From assembly GCA_045642465.1 (NCBI GenBank), contig JAZUIY010000015.1, positions 124,001-188,000 on the forward strand: a stretch of DNA of 64,000 bases, written 5' to 3'. The position numbers and the translations under genes are program-made. How positions within the stretch are numbered: the stretch's first letter is position 1; the number at the start of each line of letters is the position of its first letter. Below, piece by piece: positions 25,928 through 34,129 of this stretch. Origin of the DNA: RUG420 sp045642465. GTDB taxonomy: Bacteria; Bacillota; Clostridia; Oscillospirales; Acutalibacteraceae. The notes under the pieces are model-generated. The model was not told where the DNA came from, made no database searches, and saw nothing but the letters and a program-made list of their open reading frames with translations.

Positions 25928-27928
25928 TTATACATCCAGATTTTGAACGTACTTGGCGTTCTTTTCAATGAAGTCCCGACGCGGTTCAACCTTGTCACCC
26001 ATTAAGATGGAGAAGGTTTCGTCTGCTTCCATGGCATCTGCCAGATTGACTTTCAACATGGTTCTGGTCTTTGGATCCATAGTGGTTTCCCAAAGCTGCT
26101 GCGGGTCCATTTCACCAAGACCCTTGTACCGCTGAATGTCACAGGTACCGCCCAGTTCTTCAATTTTTTCATCTCGTTCTTCATCGGAATAAGCATAGGC
26201 AAATTTCTTACCCTTACTTACCTTATAAAGAGGTGGCTGAGCAATATAAACATGTCCTTCTTCAATTAATGGACGCATGTAGCGGAAGAAGAAGGTCAGA
26301 AGCAAGGTTCTGATGTGGGCACCGTCGACGTCGGCATCGGCCATGAGCACAATTTTGTTGTAACGGAGTTTGTTAATATCAAACTCGTCCCCAATGCCGG
26401 TACCGAGAGCGGTAACAACCGGGGTCAGTTTGTCGTTGCCAATGACTTTGTCCAAACGGGCCTTTTCTACGTTCAGCATTTTACCCCAAAGTGGGAGAAT
26501 GGCCTGATACTGACGTTCACGGCCTTCCTTTGCGGAACCACCTGCGGAATCCCCTTCGACAATGTACAGTTCGGTCAGTTCATTGCCCTTGTCTAAGCAG
26601 TCTGCCAATTTACCAGGAAGGGAGTTGCCTTCCAGAGCCGTTTTCCGGCGGGCCAAGTCTCTGGCCTTACGGGCAGCTTCTCTGGCACGGGAGGCTTCCA
26701 ATGCCTTACTAAAGATAGCCTTTGCCACATTCGGGTTTTCTTCGAAGTAGGTCATGAGCTTGTCATAAACCGTTTTCGATACCAGTGGGGTAATGTCAGT
26801 GTTTCCTAACTTACCCTTGGTCTGTCCTTCGAATTCGGCTTCCGTCAACTTGACGCTGATGATGGCTACCAAGCCTTCTCGAACGTCGTCACCGGAGAGC
26901 TTTTTGTCCCCATCTTTAATGATGTTGTATTTTTTGCCGTAGTCGTTAAAGACACGGGTCAAAGCGGTTTTAAATCCTTGCTCGTGGGTACCACCATCTA
27001 TGGTACGTACGTTGTTGGCAAAGGAATAAAGGTTTTCATTGTAACTGTCGTTGTACTGCAGGGAAATATCTACTTCTCTGTCGTTCTTTACAGCGTTAAA
27101 GGAGATAGGAGTGTCATGAAGCGGAGTATATCCGCGTTTATTGGTAACAAATTCTACGAAAGAGGTAATACCGCCTTCAAAGCAGTAGACTTCCTGATGT
27201 TCTTCCTCTGTTCTCTTGTCAGTCAGCGTAATTTTCAGACCTGCATTCAGGAAAGCCTGCTCGCGAAGTCTTCTTTCCAGCGTTTCGAAGTCGTAAACTG
27301 TGGTTTCGGTGAAGATTTCCGGGTTGGCTTTGAAGCGAATTAATGTACCGGTAGCATCTGTATCGCCAATTTCTTTCAGTGGTTCTACAGGGTTACCAAT
27401 TTCAAATTTCTGATAGTATTTATGGCCGTTCTGGGAAACTTCAACTTCCATCCAGGTGGAAAGTGCGTTTACGACAGAAGAACCTACACCGTGCAAACCA
27501 CCGGATACTTTGTAACCGGATCCGCCGAATTTACCGCCGGCGTGCAGCACAGTCAAAACTACCGTAACGGTGGAGATACCCATTTTTTCGTTGATACCAA
27601 CTGGGATACCACGACCGTTATCCTGTACTTCAATAATGTCTCCAGGAAGAATATTTACTTCAATGTGTGTACAATAACCGGCTAAGGCTTCGTCAATGGA
27701 GTTGTCCACAATTTCGTAAACCAGGTGATGTAAACCCTTTGGTCCGGTAGAACCAATGTACATACCAGGTCTTTTGCGGACGGCTTCCAAACCTTCCAAA
27801 ACCTGAATTTGGTCAGCACCGTATTCTTCTTCTACGACGGTGTCCATTTCAGCCACGTCATCAAAGTCACCGATTGTATCCATAGCTGCGTCGAGAGCAG
27901 CGTCCGGTGTCATCTGTTCCTTATCCAA
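25928..27928 (-). CDS. gyrB: DNA gyrase subunit B
   Basis: 666 residues from TTG 27928, with AGGAGG 7 bases upstream. The first 35 residues form an acidic extension (DAALDAAMDTIGDFDDVAEM) before the usual start YGADQIQVLEGLEAVRKRPG. The GHKL ATPase motifs (EIVDNSIDEALAGYC, NGRGIPV, GGLHGVGSSVVNALS), the TOPRIM segment (EGDSAGGSAKEGR, DADVDGAHIRTL) and the C-terminal GyrA-contact domain (QRYKGLGEMDPQQLWETTMDP) are complete. It powers supercoiling by ATP hydrolysis. Next in the dnaA-operon order is gyrA. Confidence 0.97.
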   Translation of the reverse strand: MDKEQMTPDAALDAAMDTIGDFDDVAEMDTVVEEEYGADQIQVLEGLEAVRKRPGMYIGSTGPKGLHHLVYEIVDNSIDEALAGYCTHIEVNILPGDIIEVQDNGRGIPVGINEKMGISTVTVVLTVLHAGGKFGGSGYKVSGGLHGVGSSVVNALSTWMEVEVSQNGHKYYQKFEIGNPVEPLKEIGDTDATGTLIRFKANPEIFTETTVYDFETLERRLREQAFLNAGLKITLTDKRTEEEHQEVYCFEGGITSFVEFVTNKRGYTPLHDTPISFNAVKNDREVDISLQYNDSYNENLYSFANNVRTIDGGTHEQGFKTALTRVFNDYGKKYNIIKDGDKKLSGDDVREGLVAIISVKLTEAEFEGQTKGKLGNTDITPLVSKTVYDKLMTYFEENPNVAKAIFSKALEASRAREAARKARDLARRKTALEGNSLPGKLADCLDKGNELTELYIVEGDSAGGSAKEGRERQYQAILPLWGKMLNVEKARLDKVIGNDKLTPVVTALGTGIGDEFDINKLRYNKIVLMADADVDGAHIRTLLLTFFFRYMRPLIEEGHVYIAQPPLYKVSKGKKFAYAYSDEERDEKIEELGGTCDIQRYKGLGEMDPQQLWETTMDPKTRTMLKVNLADAMEADETFSILMGDKVEPRRDFIEKNAKYVQNLDV

Positions 27929-27939
27929 TGTAAAACCTC

Positions 27940-28191
27940 CTATAACTTGTAACGCCCAATTAATGTCTGGGCCGACAGTTGCGAAATATAAACCGTTTCT
28001 TCTCCTTGCTCGTCTAAACAGACCACAAAGCTTTTGGGAAGTTCGTAAGATACGTTAATTACTTTCCCCTGCTTTTGGGCGCGGGCAAGATATTTTCGGC
28101 TGTGAGCCGAAACAGTGGTGTTATCTAGGTCAAAGACTCCTAATATGGTATCCGTACGAATAACCGTTTCTTGGCCTAAATGGAGGAACAT
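27940..28191 (-). CDS. remB: RemB/YaaB-like DUF370 regulator
   Basis: 83 residues beginning MFLHLGQETVIRTDTILGVF, the pattern of the short proteins between recF and gyrB in Bacillota (B. subtilis YaaB/RemB). RemA/RemB relatives are DNA-binding regulators of biofilm matrix genes in Bacillus; the role here is inferred. AAAGGAGG lies 6 bases before the ATG, inside the 3' end of recF, and the two genes overlap by 16 bases. Confidence 0.88.
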   Translation of the reverse strand: MFLHLGQETVIRTDTILGVFDLDNTTVSAHSRKYLARAQKQGKVINVSYELPKSFVVCLDEQGEETVYISQLSAQTLIGRYKL

Positions 28192-29285
28192 AGACGCCCT
28201 CCTTTCAATTCGAACAGGTTTCCTCTGTCATTTGTCTTAGATAACAGGATGGAAGAAGGTTCACAACAGGTAATAAATACCTGCCATCCTTCAATGTGAT
28301 TTAAAATATAGTCTTGTCGGCTGGCATCCAATTCACTCATGACATCATCCAGCAAAGCCACCGGCTGTTTGCCGGTTAATTTTTGGATGAGGGATGCTTC
28401 CGACATTTTTAAACTGAGGGCACAGGAACGTTGCTGGCCTTGAGATCCGAAGGATTTTACCGGAATACCGTTTAAACGGATGTCCAGGTCGTCCCTGTGA
28501 GGACCTACTGTGGTATAACCTGACAATAAGTCTTCTTTTCGGCTGGTTTTTAACAGTTCCAACATTTCCTGCTTTAACTGGTCCTTGGTTGTGCCTTCCA
28601 ACACACCGCCGGAAGAATAGAGAACGGAAATTTCTTCCCGGCCGCCGGAAATACCGCCATAGAATTCCTCAAGGAAGGGAGTGAGTTCTTCTAAGTACTG
28701 TTTTCTGGCTCCAATTAAGGAAGCACTGAGAGTTGCAAGATTGTCATCCCAAATGTCTAGGGTATCTAGTAATTCGGAATGATACGTTACATCCTTCAGC
28801 AACACGTTTCTCTGCTGCAAAATGCGGTTATATTGGGTCAGTTGATTTGCATAGTTAGGTCTGAGCTGGCAGAGAGCCATATTAATAAACTTTCTGCGTT
28901 CTGCCGGACCACCCTGTACCAAACTCAAATGTCCCGGGGAAAAAATAATTCCTAAAAATTCCCCACAGAGTTTTGAGCAGGAGTCATAAGAAACACCGCC
29001 AATGGTTGCTTTCTTCTTTTCTGCAATTTCAACAATTGCCTGCCGGTCCCGAATATCATCAAAAAATTCCATTTCCAAACGGGCACGGTCTTTTTCAAAT
29101 TGAACCAGTTCTTTTTCTTTGGAACCCCGAAGAGACCGGAGTCCGGTAAATAACCAAATAGATTCCAACAGGTTTGTCTTACCCTGGGCATTTTCCCCGT
29201 AAATGACGTTGACGCCAGGTACAGGATAAAATTCCATATGATCAATATTTCTAAATTGATCTATTTTCAGGGAATTGACTTTCAT
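28176..29285 (-). CDS. recF: DNA replication and repair protein RecF
   Basis: 369 residues. Walker A is GENAQGKTNLLES at about 30-42, the ABC signature region is GSQGQQRSCALSLK and Walker B/D-loop is ALLDDVMSELD. RecF loads RecA onto gapped DNA with RecO and RecR. It sits 17 bases after dnaN, as in most Bacillota. Confidence 0.97.
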   Translation of the reverse strand: MKVNSLKIDQFRNIDHMEFYPVPGVNVIYGENAQGKTNLLESIWLFTGLRSLRGSKEKELVQFEKDRARLEMEFFDDIRDRQAIVEIAEKKKATIGGVSYDSCSKLCGEFLGIIFSPGHLSLVQGGPAERRKFINMALCQLRPNYANQLTQYNRILQQRNVLLKDVTYHSELLDTLDIWDDNLATLSASLIGARKQYLEELTPFLEEFYGGISGGREEISVLYSSGGVLEGTTKDQLKQEMLELLKTSRKEDLLSGYTTVGPHRDDLDIRLNGIPVKSFGSQGQQRSCALSLKMSEASLIQKLTGKQPVALLDDVMSELDASRQDYILNHIEGWQVFITCCEPSSILLSKTNDRGNLFELKGGRLCSSI

Positions 29286-29302
29286 ATAAGGAAAACCTCC
29301 AC

Positions 29303-30409
29303 TTAGCCTTCGTTACGCAAACGTACCGGAAGAACCAAGAATAAGAATTTTTCTCCTTCAATTGGAACAATGGTAATTGGAGAAAGAGCACCATTCAAAG
29401 TAAGCTTTACCTTCGTGTCATCACAGGCACGGAGAGCATCTAATAAGAAGCGGTTATTGAAACCGATTTCTACTCTGTTACCATCAATAGCAGCAGCAAC
29501 CTTGTCGGATGCGGTACCAAGAGAAGTAACCGTACTGATGCGAATGATATTTTCATCAAATACACAGCGGAGCGGGCTCTTCAATCTGTCTGTAATTAAA
29601 AGAGAAGTTCTGTCAATGGAACCAATGAAGTTCTTTACATCTACTTCTACTTCTGTGGAATGGGTCTTTGGAACAGCAGCGTTGTAGTCTAAGAATTCAC
29701 CATCTAACAGACGGGAAATAATGCTGTAAGATCCTACTTCAAAAATAATGTGGCGTTTTGCAACGTTCATGGAAACTACATCTGCGTTATCCAAAAGTTT
29801 AATAACTTCAGAAAGAGTTTTTGCAGGAACGACAAAGCTTACTTCTTCGCCATCATATTTAATATCTTCGGTTCTGATTGCCAGACGGAATCCGTCAACA
29901 GCAATTAAACGAAGTTTGTTTTCGGTTACTTCAAATTTAATACCGGTATGAATGATTTTGGTGTCATTGGTAGATACAGCAAAAATAGTCTGTCTTACCA
30001 TCTGAGCCAAAATTTCAGCATCTACAGTTACCGGAATACCACCGGTAAAGGTTGGCAGTTCCGGATATTCTTCTGCTGCAATACCAACCAGCTTATATTC
30101 CACTTCTCCGCACTTAATAACACAAAGCTGTCTTTCGTCAGCTTCAATGCTTACCTTATCTGCAGGAAGTCTTCTTAAGATGTCACAAAGAATGCGGGCA
30201 TTTAACACAATGCTGCCTTCCTGTTCTACTTTGACATCAATATTTGTAGTAATACCTACTTCCAGGTCATAACCGGTTAACATTAATTTTCCGTTTTCTG
30301 CTTTCATGAAAATGCCTTCAATGGCAGGGATAGAAGTCTTGGTTGAAACAACACGCTGGATGTTTTGGCAAGCTTCATTCAGTAATTCTGTGCTACAAAC
30401 AATTTTCAT
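29303..30409 (-). CDS. dnaN: DNA polymerase III beta sliding clamp
   Basis: 368 residues, the standard length, starting MKIVCSTELLNEACQNIQRVV and ending LFLVLPVRLRNEG, whose LPVR is the conserved clamp C-terminus. Three repeated clamp domains are recognisable. It encircles DNA and tethers polymerase III. A ribosome-binding site AGGAGGG precedes the ATG by 8 bases. It is separated from dnaA by the 232-base putative oriC segment. Confidence 0.97.
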   Translation of the reverse strand: MKIVCSTELLNEACQNIQRVVSTKTSIPAIEGIFMKAENGKLMLTGYDLEVGITTNIDVKVEQEGSIVLNARILCDILRRLPADKVSIEADERQLCVIKCGEVEYKLVGIAAEEYPELPTFTGGIPVTVDAEILAQMVRQTIFAVSTNDTKIIHTGIKFEVTENKLRLIAVDGFRLAIRTEDIKYDGEEVSFVVPAKTLSEVIKLLDNADVVSMNVAKRHIIFEVGSYSIISRLLDGEFLDYNAAVPKTHSTEVEVDVKNFIGSIDRTSLLITDRLKSPLRCVFDENIIRISTVTSLGTASDKVAAAIDGNRVEIGFNNRFLLDALRACDDTKVKLTLNGALSPITIVPIEGEKFLFLVLPVRLRNEG

Positions 30410-30641
30410 GCTTTTTTCCCTCCTATTAAGAAATAAAAAAAGAATTATTTTAGTAGTAGTAGTAGAGTCGGTTTAAATTTCGTAAAACTCAAATTTTGCT
30501 TTTCGTTACAAGCATAATTTTTCTAAAAACCTACTTTTTCAGCAGCGGTTAATTTCTGCAATTTGTGGAAAGAAAAAGTGGCAATGTGGAAACTGTGGAA
30601 AACCGACTGTTAATTAACGTTTAAACTGTGAAAAACTGTTT
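30410..30641. other. oriC: putative oriC: dnaA-dnaN intergenic DnaA-box and DnaA-trio-like elements
   Basis: Four DnaA-box-like 9-mers lie on the plus strand at 30564 (TGTGGAAAG), 30585 (TGTGGAAAC), 30594 (TGTGGAAAA) and 30627 (TGTGAAAAA). The third is the complement of TTTTCCACA, one base from consensus TTATCCACA. Nearer dnaN, 30451-30465 is TAG repeated five times; read in the dnaA direction this is CTACTACTACTACTA, the orientation of the DnaA-trio unwinding element of B. subtilis. The segment is AT-rich. No strong DnaA box directly abuts the trio run, which sits about 100 bases from the nearest box. The placement matches the incC side of Bacillota origins. Confidence 0.7.
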
Positions 30642-31982
30642 TTATAAACTGGTTTTATTGTCGTTAATGTTGTTGATGATGTTTTGGATGGTATTGCGTT
30701 CAGAGGCATGTTTTTCCATGCTCTTTTCACACTGATCTATGTTGTAGATAACGGTGGAATGATGTTTACCACCAAAGGCTTCCCCGATTTTTTCCATAGA
30801 CAGGTCTGTTACTTCACGAACAATGTACATTGCTGCCTGACGGGCTTTGGAAATTTCTGCATTTCTCTTTTCGGAAGTAATTGCATCTACGGTTACGCCA
30901 TAGGTTCTGGCTACTTCGTTGATGATTTTATCTATGGTTACCGGAACCGGCTGATTGTCCGTTAAAATGTCCCGAATGGCTTTTTGCGCATTCTGAATAT
31001 TAATTTCGGAACCGTTCAAGGTGTAGTAAGCGTTAATCTTCTTTACGGCACCTTCCAGCTGACGGACATTGTTTTTAATCTTTTCGGCGATGTACTGAAC
31101 TACATCATCGGAAAGGGTTAAATCATAAGTGTCAGCTTTTCTTCGAATAATGGCCATTCTGGTTTCAATATCCGGCGGCTGAATGTCAGCAAGGAGACCC
31201 CATTCAAATCTGGTTTTAATGCGGTCTTCCAAAAGATTAATTTCCTTTGGTGGACGGTCAGAGGTCAAAACAATTTGCTTATTGTCCGCTACCAAGGTAT
31301 TAAAGGTGTGGAAGAATTCTTCCTGGGTCTGTGTTTTACCGGCAATGAACTGAATGTCGTCCATTAAGAGAACATCTACGGTTCTATATTTGTCGTGGAA
31401 CAGCTGCATGGATTTTTTCTTTTCCAGCCAGCTAACCAATTCATTGGTAAATTCTTCACCGTTGGTGTAGATGATTTTTGCATCAGGATTGTTTTTGATA
31501 ATTTCAGAGCAAATTGCATTTAACAAATGAGTTTTTCCTAACCCGGAATTACCATAAATAAACAGCGGGTTATATGCTTGACCCGGTGTATTGGCTACAG
31601 ACTGTGCTGCAGTATAAGCAAATTTATTGGAAGAACCAACAACGAAGTTATCAAAGGTAAGTTCTTCATTTCCGGCAGCCTGGTGGAAAGTTTCTTTTTC
31701 CTGTTCTACGCCGGTTTCCACTTTGCTGGTTTCGGTTTCGGAAACAATTTCAACATCTATTGGGAAGCCCATGGTAGATTCAAAACCTTCGTTTAACAGA
31801 TCCATAAATTTACTGCGGATAATATTGGCTTTGAAGTCAGAGGAAGAAAGGACCACTTTGGTATCTTCAAAAGAAACCAGCTGCAATGGTTCTAACCAGA
31901 GACTATAAATGGTGTCTGTAACGTGGGTTTTGCAATATTCACGAACAAGGTTCCAAATGTCATTGTAAGAATCCAGTTTCAA
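30642..31982 (-). CDS. dnaA: chromosomal replication initiator DnaA
   Basis: 446 residues, TTG start at 31982 with AGGAGA 8 bases upstream. Domain I is N-terminal, then the AAA+ domain with Walker A GNSGLGKTHLL and Walker B LLMDDIQFIAGK, and the C-terminal DNA-binding domain with the signature GGKHHSTVIYNI. It binds DnaA boxes and opens oriC. It is transcribed away from rpmH; a 256-base divergent region (31983-32238) separates them and holds one near-match DnaA box (GGTGGAAAA, 32097-32105). Confidence 0.97.
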   Translation of the reverse strand: MKLDSYNDIWNLVREYCKTHVTDTIYSLWLEPLQLVSFEDTKVVLSSSDFKANIIRSKFMDLLNEGFESTMGFPIDVEIVSETETSKVETGVEQEKETFHQAAGNEELTFDNFVVGSSNKFAYTAAQSVANTPGQAYNPLFIYGNSGLGKTHLLNAICSEIIKNNPDAKIIYTNGEEFTNELVSWLEKKKSMQLFHDKYRTVDVLLMDDIQFIAGKTQTQEEFFHTFNTLVADNKQIVLTSDRPPKEINLLEDRIKTRFEWGLLADIQPPDIETRMAIIRRKADTYDLTLSDDVVQYIAEKIKNNVRQLEGAVKKINAYYTLNGSEINIQNAQKAIRDILTDNQPVPVTIDKIINEVARTYGVTVDAITSEKRNAEISKARQAAMYIVREVTDLSMEKIGEAFGGKHHSTVIYNIDQCEKSMEKHASERNTIQNIINNINDNKTSL

Positions 31983-32155
31983 GGTAATTCTCCTGTTCTA
32001 AAAACGTCAATTTTTGCTCTTTTTAATGTAATAAAATTACATATAATAATAACTAACAAATTCTACCATAAAAGCGGTCTTTTTTCAACAAATAGCGGTG
32101 GAAAACTCAAGGTCAAAAACATGGCATAACCATGCGAAATTTTGTAAATATAAGG

Positions 32156-32185
32156 TTGACATAAAAAGGGATTGTAATATATAAT
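32156..32185 (+). promoter_or_regulatory. promoter of the rpmH-rnpA-yidD-yidC operon
   Basis: Perfect -35 TTGACA (32156-32161), 18-base spacer and perfect -10 TATAAT (32180-32185), about 53 bases before rpmH. Strong, as expected for a ribosomal protein operon. Confidence 0.88.
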
Positions 32186-32238
32186 ATCGCTTTGCAAGTG
32201 AATTGTTTTCACATTCCTACAGAATTGGAGGGAAACTC

Positions 32239-32373
32239 ATGAAAAAAACCTATCAGCCTAAGAAGCGTCATCGCGCTAAGGAACACGGCTTCCGTAAAAG
32301 AATGTCCGACAAAAATGGCCGTAAGGTAATTGCTCGCCGTAGAGCTAAGGGCAGAAAGAGCCTTACCGCTTAA
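32239..32373 (+). CDS. rpmH: 50S ribosomal protein L34
   Basis: 44 residues starting MKKTYQPKKRHRAKEHGFRK and ending RRRAKGRKSLTA, the universal L34 pattern. ATG at 32239 with TTGGAGGG 6 bases upstream, stop TAA at 32371. It is a small basic protein that binds 23S rRNA. It is the first gene of the rpmH-rnpA-yidD-yidC operon, next to the origin as in almost all bacteria. Confidence 0.98.
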   Translation: MKKTYQPKKRHRAKEHGFRKRMSDKNGRKVIARRRAKGRKSLTA

Positions 32374-32386
32374 AGGAAGGGTTAGT

Positions 32387-32743
32387 TTGCCAAATACTTT
32401 CGCGAAACCGGAAATTCTAAAGCAAAATACAGATTTTCGAAGACTCTATAAAAGAGGAGCTTCCTACGCAAATCCTGCACTGGTTGTTTATGCTATGAAA
32501 AACCGTGCGGGAATTTGTCGTATAGGCATAACTTCTAGCAAAAAGATAGGGAATGCTGTAGAACGGAATAAATCCAGACGATTAATCCGTGCAGCGTTTC
32601 AGGAAGTATATAAGAACTACGCCGACCAACTTTTAGGTTATGATCTTGTTTTCGTAGCAAGAGTCAAAACCAGATACCGAAAGAGTACCGACTTAGAAAA
32701 GGTTATGGTGGACTGTTTACAGAAAGCCCATGTCATTTCATAA
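32387..32743 (+). CDS. rnpA: ribonuclease P protein component
   Basis: 118 residues from TTG 32387, with AAAGGAAGGG 4-5 bases upstream and 13 bases after rpmH; the frame is open further up but would overlap rpmH. The RNR motif is in AVERNKSRRLIRAAF (about 60-74) and the N-terminus LPNTFAKPEILKQNTDFRRL is typical. It is the basic protein subunit that helps the RNase P RNA bind and cleave pre-tRNA leaders. It is followed by yidD 16 bases downstream. Confidence 0.95.
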   Translation: MPNTFAKPEILKQNTDFRRLYKRGASYANPALVVYAMKNRAGICRIGITSSKKIGNAVERNKSRRLIRAAFQEVYKNYADQLLGYDLVFVARVKTRYRKSTDLEKVMVDCLQKAHVIS

Positions 32744-32759
32744 AGAAGGCTAAATCGCA

Positions 32760-32987
32760 ATGAAACAGATACTAATTGCAATCATTCGGTTTTATCAAAA
32801 GCACATTTCTGTGCATACCCCGGCTGTGTGCAAGTTTTATCCAACTTGCTCCCAGTACGGCATAGAAGCTATTCAACGCTTCGGCGTTCTCAAAGGTGGC
32901 TTGCTCACCATGTGGCGTATTATACGGTGTAGTCCGCTGACTTCCGGCGGATATGACCCGGTTCCCGAAGTGAAAGAATATTACTGA
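32760..32987 (+). CDS. yidD: membrane protein insertion efficiency factor YidD
   Basis: 75 residues: MKQILIAIIRFYQKHIS, then CKFYPTCSQYGIEAI and a C-terminal segment ending RCSPLTSGGYDPVPE. The FYPTCSxY and GG(Y/W)DPV motifs define YidD. It is amphipathic, on the inner face of the membrane, and aids YidC-dependent insertion. Standard position between rnpA and yidC. Confidence 0.96.
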   Translation: MKQILIAIIRFYQKHISVHTPAVCKFYPTCSQYGIEAIQRFGVLKGGLLTMWRIIRCSPLTSGGYDPVPEVKEYY

Positions 32988-33012
32988 TTAGAAAACCAAA
33001 TAAGGAGACGTT

Positions 33013-34005
33013 ATGGGCGTATATACCTTTATCTACAACATTTTCTCCTATCCATTCGGTTACTTAATCAATTTGTTCTACAACCTGTTCGGCCATAACT
33101 ATTTAATGGCCGTAATCATGTTGGCAGTTCTGATTAAACTGTTACTTTTGCCGACCTCTATTAAGACGCAAAAGAATCAGGCAACCTCACGCCGAATGCG
33201 CGCTCGCATAGATCGCATTAAAGAAAAGTATAAAGATGACCAGCAAAAACAGCAGGAAGCCATGCAAGAGTTCTACAAGAAGGAAGGCTTTGGCTCCATG
33301 GGTAGCGGATGCGGTGCACTCCTCATCCAGTTCCCAGTAATTATTGGTTTGTTTGGTGCAATTTACTATCCACTGACTTACGTTTTAAGAATTGACCGTA
33401 AATACGGTGATGGTATTATTGATAAACTGACCGCTGCTGTTTCTAAACTGCCGGGTGTAGATGATTCCGGCCAGGCTGCCAGATTTATTGAAAACACCAT
33501 TATTTCCCGCATTGATGAAATTCAGGGCACCGTATTGAACCTCAATAATGGTTCTCAGATTTTCAAGACCATCAGTGAATTTAACAAGCACTTTACTGTA
33601 TTTGGTTACAGCTTTGGTGACATTCCAAAGGATGTATTGGCAGATGGCAAAGCCGTTCTGTTAATTCCTGCTTTGGCATTCATTGCTGCCATGGCTTCCT
33701 CCATTTACAGTTTGATTCGTACCAAGAGAATGGGCGACAGCAGTCAGAACATGGCAACCATGGGCTGCATGATGTTGTTCATGCCATTCTTCTCCCTCTG
33801 GCTGGCATATCAGTTCCCTGTAGGTATTGGTATTTACTGGGCTGTTAACAGTACATTGGGTGTTCTGCAGATGGTTATCTTAGATATCATCTATAAGCCG
33901 GAAAAAGTCATTGCCAAAATTATGGTTGATGAATCCATTCTTCGCAGAGACAAAGAACTTGCCCTGAAAAATGGCAAAGCTGCATCTGAACAGGAAGCAG
34001 AATAA
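33013..34005 (+). CDS. yidC: YidC/Oxa1-family membrane protein insertase
   Basis: 330 residues with about five membrane helices. The first helix pair surrounds LINLFYNLFGHNYLMAVIML and a positive loop KTQKNQATSRRMRAR. LIQFPVIIGLFGAIY and VGIGIYWAVNSTLGVLQM are Oxa1 signatures. There is an extracytoplasmic loop of about 85 residues around 130-215 (DRKYGDGIIDKLTA onward), longer than in Bacillus SpoIIIJ. It inserts membrane proteins alone or with Sec. No lipoprotein signal box is visible. AAGGAGA precedes the ATG. Confidence 0.95.
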   Translation: MGVYTFIYNIFSYPFGYLINLFYNLFGHNYLMAVIMLAVLIKLLLLPTSIKTQKNQATSRRMRARIDRIKEKYKDDQQKQQEAMQEFYKKEGFGSMGSGCGALLIQFPVIIGLFGAIYYPLTYVLRIDRKYGDGIIDKLTAAVSKLPGVDDSGQAARFIENTIISRIDEIQGTVLNLNNGSQIFKTISEFNKHFTVFGYSFGDIPKDVLADGKAVLLIPALAFIAAMASSIYSLIRTKRMGDSSQNMATMGCMMLFMPFFSLWLAYQFPVGIGIYWAVNSTLGVLQMVILDIIYKPEKVIAKIMVDESILRRDKELALKNGKAASEQEAE

Positions 34006-34026
34006 AACTTAATCTCGCAATAGTAA

Positions 34027-34070
34027 GAACGTCGCCACCACTCCTTTTACTTCCCGCGGCGTTCTTTTTA
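34027..34070 (+). terminator. probable terminator or attenuator after yidC
   Basis: Eight-base stem GAACGTCG / CGGCGTTC (one G-U) with a 22-base loop, followed by TTTTTATTT. khpB follows 60 bases later, so this may reduce rather than abolish read-through. Confidence 0.65.
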
Positions 34071-34129
34071 TTTAGTATTTGTCTTTTTGTCCCCTGCTAG
34101 ACGAAAAGGCGGAAAAAGGAGGAAAACAG

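Noticed and set aside
32330..32386. Longer rnpA start overlapping rpmH
   Set aside because: The SD AAAGGAAGGG and family N-terminus support TTG 32387.
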